This document shows, in pieces, positions 56,291 through 64,000 of a stretch of DNA of 64,000 bases. Position 1 is the stretch's first letter, and every line of letters begins with the position of its first letter. The DNA is from Macroventuria anomochaeta. Its lineage: Eukaryota; Ascomycota; Dothideomycetes; Pleosporales; Didymellaceae. A program made the position numbers and the translations under genes. The notes beneath the pieces were generated by a model. It did no database searches and was not told the DNA's origin. It worked only from the letters and a program-made list of their open reading frames with translations. The stretch lies in contig NW_022985362.1 of NCBI RefSeq assembly GCF_010093625.1, positions 926,196 to 990,195 on the forward strand, in the 5' to 3' direction.

Positions 56291-57705
56291 GAAAGCAGCA
56301 ATTGAGAAAGGAGACGCTGATGGACGTAATGATAACGGTATGAAGGCATGGAGAACAGAATCAAAGAGATGATCATCAGGAATGATCTAGGAGTTAAAGG
56401 GCTATGATTTCTGGATTACGTGGATATACCGCGTTGTCGTATGAACTTTATGTTGTAATGCATTTGACAATTGAAAATATTCGATCAGTTGGCAACTCAT
56501 GCAATCCGTCTTGCAATGTCACGAGGCAATTTGCTGTCCCACAGACGAGTTTTCGCTGTTACCGTTGGCCTTCGTAAGGCGACTCGAATAGTCGATATCC
56601 AATTTAAACGATTTGAACGTGGAGATTGAACACACTGGTGACCGTCAGAGAAACGAGCCCTTGCAATTGCTATACCATCAGAATATGATTGAAGTCTTGG
56701 TCCCGTTTTCGTGAAACGAGGCAGACAGCTTTTCTATATTGACAAAAGTTGGACTCGCATGGAATGCGACTCCGGATCTGGAATTTTCAAGTTTTCGTCA
56801 GGTGAGATACTGAGGCATCGCAATCAACCTGAGGCATACATGGCTGCCTTGTCATGCTGCTGAATGCTTCATGAAGCCTTTGTGAAACCGGGAAGAGGCA
56901 TGGGGTCGTTGAAACGTTCTCTGCCGCAAACTTCGCCGTTCAGCGCATGCCATCGAGTTTCTGCTTGGAGGCATGAAAGTGCATGCGTGGATATCAGGTT
57001 TTTATGGCAAGAAGGAAACATCATCAAGATGCAGAGGTTCTTGGTGCGTTCGATTCAAGCTGATTCATCGAGGCTGTTCATCAGCATTCTTCTTCTTGGT
57101 TGGCGTTGGGAATAGCGCCTTCTGAAACCGAACTTGTGGCGATCACGTTTGGACCCTGCATGACCTCCACCTCTGCAACACACGAACGCTCCCACAATAG
57201 CCACACTACATTTGCACTCGCGCTCGTACGAGTTACTCACACCTCCATCACTGTATCGTCTTGACGCTCGATCGGTAGGAGCCCTACATGTTACTCGTTT
57301 GACTTGCCATAGCACATCGGACTAGAGCAATCCGTCTGTCAAGTACACATACAGTAAGAAGCTTGTCGCTGACCAAAACTTGCAGGAACGGCGAAAGAAA
57401 CGTTCGTGAGGACTGGCACGCTGCTTGGCGGGGTAATGTCGTTCCCCAATCTAAGGAACTGGACGCAGGGGCCGTGAGGGGGCGTTTTGGCCATGAGTAG
57501 GTCTAGTACGCTTGCTAATACGTTGTGATACCACATATGGCCAGACTTGGCCTACGAAACAAAATCCTTTGGTTTACTCACGTTGTACAAACATCCCTTC
57601 TTTCTCCCCTCCACTTCGGTCGCACAGTATCTAGGTGTTTCGCTGTCCTCACTGTGCAGGAGCAAAACCGTAAACTACGACACATTCGATTCGACACATA
57701 GCGAG
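56291..57705. other. Intergenic region
   Basis: 1.4 kb between two same-strand genes. I see no RNA gene, repeat or motif-bearing frame. The last 160 bases are in frame with the next gene but lack family character. Confidence 0.35.
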
Positions 57706-59318
57706 ATGCCAAAGACTGCGGTATTCACAACGATCACCCCGCTGCCGGCGGGCATCACTCGCAAGAGTGTCCTCGACATGTACCAGGACCATCTAGCGAT
57801 GATCGATTTGAACCCACTTGTGGTTGAGCGCTATAAGTGCAAGCCTCCCAACTACGCGCCAACCTCGGAGTACTATGCAACATGGTATACGATCAAAGGT
57901 ACCTACTTTTACGTGCACCCATCCATTATGAGCACGATAGTTAATAGCTACCAGACAAAGTATCATATCTACCTGGAGGCCTGGCGACAGGTTCGGTGTC
58001 ATACCACGCTGTCTTCCATGACTTGCCCGATTGTCTCGAAACACACGTCTACGCGCCCCTCGGTCTGGACATCCGTGGAAAATGGAGCGTTGGCGGGTCA
58101 TTACCTGGTGAACCAAAGCAACACGCTGACCACGGACTCAAAGTCCCACGCACTGGCTTATATATCCGGGAGGAAGTGAAGATGACATGCTCAAAATTGT
58201 TCTTGGGTTTCGTCAAGAAAACGTTCAAGGACTCACATTCACGACTTGTTGAGAAGCTTGTAGAGAGGGCGCATATACTGGAGTCTAACTTCGCGAACGA
58301 GCGATTGAAGGCACTACGAAATGTCGAGCCACGAGAGAGAATGGGTCACGGCAACATCTTCATCGCTCCGCCACCAGATTACCAATTCGCACCTCCACCG
58401 TACCGAGCCCAAGCTTCGCCTCGCTTCTTGCAACACTCACGAAGTCAGAGCGCCAGCCCAATACTGACTCCTGGCCTCTCGCAGTCGTCTTCCTTCACCG
58501 AACGCAGCGCATCCGTCTCGAGCTCGCCGGAACAACAAGAGCGGCCGTCGTCGTCTCGATCAACACTGGATCCCGGGGCAGCAGCTGCGCCAGAGCAGAG
58601 CTTATATATGTTGCCGGCGACAACGTACGATGGCGGCTTATACGCAAGCTTCAACCGGCCAATTTCACTCTACCCCGGTAGCACTTCACACCCACCATCA
58701 AATCGTGTGGTATCCCTGTACTATGAGACCATGGTGGACGAAGGAACTTCGGATGACGAGCCAGACGACGAGCCTGAGCCTGTCTCTAGTCACATTGTAA
58801 GCCCACCGCACATACCAGAAGTCCGACCTATCTCCTTCAACTTTGCGTTTGACCAAAAGTCGCCTGGACCCAAGACTCCAATATCGAACGAGGACTTGTT
58901 AGCGAATATAGATGCCGCGATCGATGAGAACTACATCTACTCTTCGCCAGACACACGATACAATGCGCTGCCTACGCCGAACGCTCTACGTGCCGCAAGC
59001 CAAATCGATACTCTACCAGCTACGACTTATGAATTGCTTCCTACGACGACTTACACTGCATCGCCTACCAATTCAGTCGATACCTTGCCTTCGACTACAT
59101 ACAATCCCGTATCATCGCAGACGCTCGACACTTTGCCATCGACAACATACGCACCGGGGCCATTCTTGCCCTCCGCAACATATACACCGAAACATAAGAG
59201 GAAGGACTCTGTTATGCCATACCATGCATACTCAGACCTGCCCCCAGTGCCATCAAAGGATGAGAAGTACAGGCGGCCTCGCAGGCCGCTGTCTAGAAAT
59301 TTGCTGTGCGAGGATTGA
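57706..59318 (+). CDS. DUF7053 protein with C-terminal LPxTTY-type repeats
   Basis: A 518-aa protein from exons 57706-57898 and 57955-59318. The N-terminal 180 residues are a fungal DUF7053-like domain: FTTITPLPAGITRKSV, MIDLNPLVVERYKCKPP, and, after a 56-nt intron, KVSYLPGGLATGSVSYHAVFHDLPD, THVYAPLGLDIRGKWSVGG and GLYIREEVKM (fragments given to locate the fold). The rest is Pro/Ser/Thr-rich and likely disordered. It includes LPATTY, then further LPATTY, LPTTTY, LPSTTY, LPSTTY and LPSATY copies near the end. I start at 57706 (MPKTAVFTT) because upstream codons look random. No localisation signal. The function of the family is unknown. Confidence 0.85.
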
Positions 59319-59847
59319 GCTAGGAGTGCTGTGTATAACGACTTTTCTTTTTGTCTGTGCCATTCTCATGTTGTTCTTTATTTTGTTCTCTTCTGTTATA
59401 TACCCGCATCTCCACAGCACCTCGATATCGATACCGTCTAGCGTTTTGGAAGCCTGTAGCATAGCCACCGCGTCTAGAAAAGTACCATAGAAGATAGATG
59501 AATTCACAAATGACATTCAAATCGCCTCTCTATTGCTGGAACTCACTCTCACGAAGCAGAAAAAGCCGGCTACAACGTCCCATCTCAAAACAGCCTAATC
59601 CTCTATAGTTTTGTATGGAAAACTGTGATCTCCTGATGCTGTTCGCATCTGCTATCTCCTTCACACTTACCCCTAATGTCACCATCACCATTGCCCCCAT
59701 CCACGCCTTGCCATCAATACCTCGCCCGAGATGAGCGTATTATGGGCCATAAAGTTGTCACGTGCCTGAGCTGTAGATGACTGAACCGCACATAAGAAGC
59801 TCTTTTTCTTACAGTATGAACGACAAGACTCATGGACATGTTGTCTG
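59319..59847. other. Intergenic region between convergent genes
   Basis: This is the 3' flanks of the DUF7053 gene and the second HET gene. No gene or structured element seen. Confidence 0.4.
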
Positions 59848-61506
59848 TTATTCTAAGGGAAAAGAACGATTTCGACCAAAAGCAAAACTCAAACTCAAAA
59901 CTTCCACTTCGCCAGATATGTGCTCCACTATGCCCTTTTCGAGATAGACAGAAATGTGGTGGAGACTGTTTCCAACTTTCACGATTGCAGACTCATTCAG
60001 TGCATGTATTCCGGGTGCTTGTATTTCTAGTTCTTCCCAACTTATGGTCTCTTCTCGGTATCTTCGCTGGAAGATGATTGTTGATTCTTGTATGTACTCA
60101 ATTGGGGTGAACATCTTTAGAATTGGGACTTGTTTCCTGTAGTCGCAAAGCACTACGAGTGAGATGATGGTGTCACTTACAGTGACATTGAACCTCATAG
60201 CGAGGACCGTGGGATATGTGGCCCAGTAGTAGCGTTTCGGCCTCACAAACATCCGGTCGGTGTGGTCCCATAATGTTTCGGGAATTGCCTCTTCGAGTCG
60301 AATTTTTTCGTGAACGGGAATATGTATTGCAAGGTTCCGAAACGACCAAGAAGCGTTGATGGTATCAGTAGTCGGGTCAAGGAGAATGTAGCTCTCGGTC
60401 ACCTCATATATCCCGACTTGTTCAACCCTTGCCCGAAAGCCTGCGAGACGGAGGAGGCCTTCTCGACAAAATAGTCTTGGTCCAATCTTGCGCAGGTATA
60501 TGCCACCGTCTATACGTGAGGTGTCTTCATCTGGAACAGACGCATCCAGAGTTGTACCAAGGAAGATGAGGTATAAATTTTCGTTACGACCGCCTTCTGT
60601 GGCTGCTTCAGCCACTCGTAGGGGGATATCGCCAGTTAGAAACAGACCTCTGTTCGTAACGGAGAAGTTGGCAAAATCGTCCGAAAATGGCACGATACCA
60701 GAGCTCCCAGAAAATGCAATAGGCGATGGAGCGAAAAGGCCAACAAATTGCTGCTTGAAACCTGGCAGAATATCCCACGCAAAGATCGTCAGATCATTAT
60801 TGCGCTTGATGATCTCCTCCTGTAGACGCCGGAAGGCCCTCATACCTTCGCCGTATATCAAAGGCATGTTGACCTCAAAGATTCCTAGTAGACAGTATGC
60901 TATATCCTCGATACGGGTTGTTTGCCGGTGAGCAGCCCAAGACATTCTCATGGCGATGGACGTATCTGATAATGCTGTATGCCCGAGAAGAAGTTGGACT
61001 GGAATTCCGGTAGCATTGCAGATGGTCTTGGCGAAATCGACCTTGGTACCAATGAAGTTCCATTCCATATCATAGAGCTTGACCACTGTCGGCGCAAGCA
61101 ATTCCTGCAGCGTCCAACCTCGAGTAAACCAGCGGCAATACTGAAATCCGGACTCAATCAAAGACTGTGAAGGAAGATCTGCAAGAAAAACATAACATAC
61201 CGCCGCATTCATATACCATTGATACATGGAATTGACAGATTCGCTCAGCTCTGCGCTGCTCGATTTGTCGATGCAGCAGGTGTCCACCCAAAAGTATTCA
61301 AGGCCGTCCGCTGCAGCTTGCTCGCCGCAGAAGCAGATCTTGGCATAGCCAGCCTTGTCTTTGCCTGCACCGGTCACCAGCTCATTGTACGTGACTTCCT
61401 GACCTTCTGTCCAGGTATGCGATAGGATAGCGTACGGAGGGGGGTGGGCGTCATTCAAAGTGATCAGCTCGAAACCGCCACCTGGCGAGCGCTTCAGAAG
61501 ACGCAT
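59848..61506 (-). CDS. HET-domain (heterokaryon incompatibility) protein, N-terminal HET type
   Basis: A 552-aa single-exon protein. The HET domain is N-terminal: YAILSHTW, the block GLEYFWVDTCCIDKSSSAELSES (split for reference), YQWYMNAAVCYVFL and FTRGWTLQELLAP. Next comes the segment SIAMRMSWAAHRQTTRIEDIAYCLLGIF with LIYGEGMRAFRRLQEEI, which always accompanies this HET subtype (as in HET-D/E relatives lacking NACHT). The C-terminal half is a beta-rich domain of unknown role. I start at the ATG at 61506 (MRLLKRSPGGG), since the 19 codons upstream lack similarity to relatives. It could mediate allorecognition cell death. It differs in layout from the HET gene at 8.4-10.9 kb. Confidence 0.88.
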   Translation of the reverse strand: MRLLKRSPGGGFELITLNDAHPPPYAILSHTWTEGQEVTYNELVTGAGKDKAGYAKICFCGEQAAADGLEYFWVDTCCIDKSSSAELSESVNSMYQWYMNAAVCYVFLADLPSQSLIESGFQYCRWFTRGWTLQELLAPTVVKLYDMEWNFIGTKVDFAKTICNATGIPVQLLLGHTALSDTSIAMRMSWAAHRQTTRIEDIAYCLLGIFEVNMPLIYGEGMRAFRRLQEEIIKRNNDLTIFAWDILPGFKQQFVGLFAPSPIAFSGSSGIVPFSDDFANFSVTNRGLFLTGDIPLRVAEAATEGGRNENLYLIFLGTTLDASVPDEDTSRIDGGIYLRKIGPRLFCREGLLRLAGFRARVEQVGIYEVTESYILLDPTTDTINASWSFRNLAIHIPVHEKIRLEEAIPETLWDHTDRMFVRPKRYYWATYPTVLAMRFNVTVSDTIISLVVLCDYRKQVPILKMFTPIEYIQESTIIFQRRYREETISWEELEIQAPGIHALNESAIVKVGNSLHHISVYLEKGIVEHISGEVEVLSLSFAFGRNRSFPLE

Positions 61507-62743
61507 CGCGGCGCTCAGATGGTCGCCCCGACCGATGGATATTGACTCGGCTTGATCGATCACGATGCAAGCGTATGGTTGCGAGAATGGAAGTGCAGAG
61601 CAGGTATAAATGTCTCTCGTCTAGCGCAAGTCTCGCATCAATATGGAATGAATTCAGCAGGCTGCGAGCTGCTGGACGCTTGGGACTGTGCAGTTGGCGG
61701 TCAACAGCTCCAAGTGCGGGGTTCAACAGTAAAGTGCAAGCTCGAGCTCTTGCGGCACGGCCAGGATCATCAGACAGCGAGCTAAGCGATGCCTGCGTCA
61801 GCAATGGCTACGTTGCTGTATCGACCACATTGGACATAGCTTTGTACCATCACGATAGCTTGCAGCAGTATCTGAGCATGCTAATGCGGGCTGCTTACGC
61901 TTTTCGTGATCTTCGCTCCTGACCGACAAAACTCCTGGACTGCACACTTCTTGTGTCCAAGCAGCTTTTAGAATTAACAGACATGATCTTGCTCGATCGC
62001 ACCTTCTTTCAGACCCTCCGATTCTTACAAAGGTCCGTCAGGTTGCAAATGGACAAGGGGGTATCGACGAAGTTTGATTGGCGGCACTGACGAAACGATC
62101 AACAGCAAGGTCAACGCTGCGGCAATCTTTGCCGGAGGCTGGTGCATTTGTAGAGAAGTAGCTGCAGAATATTAGAGCATCGATGACACATCCGCATACT
62201 TGCGAATAAGAGATGGCGAAGGTCCAAAGTGTGATTGACCCTTCGTCACCGTGCAATTACCTTTATCGGAACTAAGGCGCGTATGTAGAAGTACACCACA
62301 CTTCCCATGCGCAGTTGGTCGTCTGTAACTCGTGATCCAGATGGCGGGCCGACAATCGACAACCACATAGATGCACACGATGCTGAACTTGCCTCAGAGC
62401 TTGATACTGCCTTCCGCAACATGCGTACGACAATAACTCCTCAAGAGTTTTAGAACTTGAGAACCAGATTTTGGGAAAGATGTTCTCATCCGATGACCAA
62501 CCCAATGCAACTATGCTGCTTTCCTGTGCAAGGATAGATATACGTCTCAAGACTGTAACATACGTGTCTATGTGCACTGAGCGCAATAAAAAACGTCTAA
62601 AAGACTCTACTGAAAGACATTCTTGGGAAGGAGGATAAATAATTTTCAGAGCTAGTGGGACAGCTAGGTCTCAAGTGCCTCAACACAATTTGTTTTAGTA
62701 TATAATTACAATTATGGACCAGATTAACATAAAAATGAGTTAC
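61507..62743. other. Intergenic region
   Basis: 1.2 kb upstream of the second HET gene. I see no coding or repeat structure. Confidence 0.35.
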
Positions 62744-62851
62744 GGGCTCGTGGTTTAGTGGTATAATACTCCCTTAGCATCTCGCAGCTTCATTGAAAGT
62801 TATCGAAATCCTGACTGGGAGTGGTCCGGGGTTCGATTCCCCGCGAGTCCA
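62744..62851 (+). tRNA. tRNA-Ala (anticodon AGC) with intron
   Basis: Cloverleaf: acceptor GGGCTCG pairs with CGAGTCC, discriminator A at 62851. D-arm with TAGTGGT. Anticodon stem CTCCC/GGGAG, loop TTAGCA plus T. T-arm CCGGGGTTCGATTCCCCG. The anticodon AGC is at 62776-62778. The acceptor has the G3:U70 pair that marks alanine tRNAs. A 36-nt intron (62780-62815) sits one base after the anticodon, the canonical place. Mature length is 72 nt. The internal promoter boxes A (TGGTTTAGTGG) and B (GGTTCGATTCC) are present. Confidence 0.95.
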
Positions 62852-62855
62852 TATC

Positions 62856-62860
62856 TTTTT
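62856..62860 (+). terminator. RNA polymerase III terminator of the tRNA gene
   Basis: A run of five T begins five bases after the tRNA's discriminator base, the normal Pol III stop signal. Confidence 0.75.
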
Positions 62861-63988
62861 GCTTTGGCCGCTCTCTTTTGACCGTACGGCGATGTTGCTG
62901 GTTGAGATCTTTGGCTATGTCAAAGTGCTTGAAAGAGCCACTGGAACTGTTCTCCTGGGTTGAAGCTGCTTATACGTGAGAACTAATCATATGACCCTCT
63001 TTTGGCCATTACTTCGCCGTGGTGGTGATGGTGATGGTTGTGAAGCGCTCGTGACTGGGTTGTTCGCCAAACCTCAACGCAAGATCAACCAGCACGAACA
63101 CGAACGCATAAGCACCATACATAAACGGGTTCCCAATCAACGCTTCGTTATTATTTGTGAAATCTACGATAGCTCTTTCTTGAGTACTGGTGTAACGAGC
63201 CATTGCGCCACTGAGGAGAATCTACAACTCTTTTGTGTTCTTCAGAGATCCTTGAGCATAGACTACGCTTACTTGAACGAGGAGAATACAGCGGAGACCT
63301 GCTGCTGCTCTCGACCATACATGCGAGACCACATTTCTGTTCGTGATGGCCACCAGGGTAACATCATCACTGCGCTCAGATGACATTGGAAAGCGTTCCT
63401 GAGATCGTCACCTTATAGGAGAGCTCGGCCTCAATCGCCTTTCCAATGAAGTCAGACATCACGTGCAGTAGAAATCGTTCGGTTGCACGTTCTCTCAAGA
63501 GCGGTTAGCTTCGTCGGTAGTCCGCGATCTGCGAGGCTGTCAAGCGAGAGTACTCAATGGGCATCCATGGACAGTATGGTGTAGGCTAGCCAATAACATC
63601 AAACCAAGATTACAGATATAGTACTATATAGCCTGGAGTTTTTCTGCGAACTTGCGCGCTTTTTGTGACTACAATGTTTCTCTTACCTCGAAGTTCCTTC
63701 CTCCGCGGCGGTTGAGCCAAACGCATGGACCGCCGCGGGGCTAGCGCCTTCCAGCCTAGCACACACTTGCCGCTGCGGGCAGTTGATATTTTCTCTGTTT
63801 GTCTGCTGCCCCTCGTTCTCTCACAAACACTCCACTTCGAATCAAATATCTGAGATTTTTCTCCTTCGAACTCTCCCTTACCTCAAAACTTAACAGTGAG
63901 TTGGAACTTTTACGCACCGGAAGCGTACAGCCCGCACCTTTGGCGCACTTTTCCTAACAATCCACAGGTTTGTACCACTTCACAAACA
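62861..63988. other. Intergenic region and promoter of the right-edge gene
   Basis: A 64-codon minus-strand frame at 63009-63203 has one hydrophobic segment, but I cannot support it as a gene. From about 63790 the sequence is pyrimidine-rich. A likely leader intron (GTGAGT at about 63895 to CACAG at 63967) precedes the ATG at 63989. Confidence 0.35.
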
Positions 63989-64000
63989 ATGGACTACCAA
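63989..64000 (+). CDS. Start of an unidentified gene, cut by the window edge
   Basis: ATG in the context ACAAACAATG followed by GACTACCAA (MDYQ), right after a probable spliced 5' leader with GTGAGT, CTAAC-type branch (TCCTAACAA) and CACAG. Only four codons are visible, so the product is unknown. Confidence 0.45.

Noticed and set aside
57547..57705. In-frame 53-codon N-terminal extension of the DUF7053 protein starting at ATG 57547
   Set aside because: Sequence looks random and DUF7053 proteins usually begin just before the FTTITPLP block, so the ATG at 57706 is preferred.
58980..59180. LPxT motifs as sortase cell-wall sorting signals
   Set aside because: No Gly after the Thr, no hydrophobic tail or secretion signal, and fungi have no sortase.
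63009..63203. 64-codon minus-strand frame with one hydrophobic helix
   Set aside because: Too short, no neighbours or splice signals, cannot be told from chance.
1..64000. CRISPR arrays, bacterial operons, riboswitches or phage attachment sites
   Set aside because: No regularly spaced repeats; introns, HET genes and tRNA structure show a fungal nuclear chromosome.

Overview
The window is nuclear DNA of a filamentous ascomycete (Pezizomycotina; Dothideomycetes is my best guess, from remembered resemblance of several proteins rather than any search). Support comes from gene density of about one per 2.5-3 kb, introns of 47-60 nt with GT..CTRAC..AG signals, HET-domain proteins, a DUF7053 protein, a fungal Chs7-family protein and an EDC4-type decapping scaffold. 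There is no operon structure; neighbours are mostly unrelated housekeeping genes.

Layout, left to right. 1-8.3 kb: a decaying kelch/transmembrane gene, a carboxylesterase with a one-base frameshift, an intact secreted M28 aminopeptidase and a broken RRN5-like gene. 8.4-14.6 kb: a HET-domain protein, the TFIIH subunit SSL1 and a Chs7-family membrane protein. 16.3-24.3 kb: an MFS sugar transporter, protein O-mannosyltransferase PMT4, a hypothetical protein and a short-chain dehydrogenase. 24.8-34 kb: RAD57, a carnitine acetyltransferase, a hypothetical protein and RNase H2 subunit A. 34.1-40.4 kb: an EDC4-like scaffold and a nitrilase. 40.7-46.5 kb: two degenerate Tc1/mariner-type transposons, the first split by a 409-bp solo-LTR-like insertion, flanking an UNC93-like transporter. 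46.5-61.5 kb: an M1 aminopeptidase, a small membrane protein, the KDEL receptor ERD2, a GH85 endo-beta-N-acetylglucosaminidase, a four-helix membrane protein, a DUF7053 protein with LPxTTY-type repeats and a second HET protein. 62.7 kb: an intron-containing tRNA-Ala(AGC). The right edge holds the first codons of another gene.

Themes. Protein glycosylation and secretion (PMT4, ERD2, GH85), genome maintenance (SSL1, RAD57, RNase H2A) and RNA turnover (EDC4) are all represented, but nothing suggests a co-regulated cluster. Three genes plus the first transposon carry single-base indels, and a further one carries a 13-bp tandem duplication, while long neighbours (EDC4 1473 aa, M1 peptidase 885 aa, HET 828 aa) are fully open. 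That is either local pseudogenisation or residual assembly error. Exon joins below were worked out by hand, and the sums of exon lengths were checked for divisibility by three.
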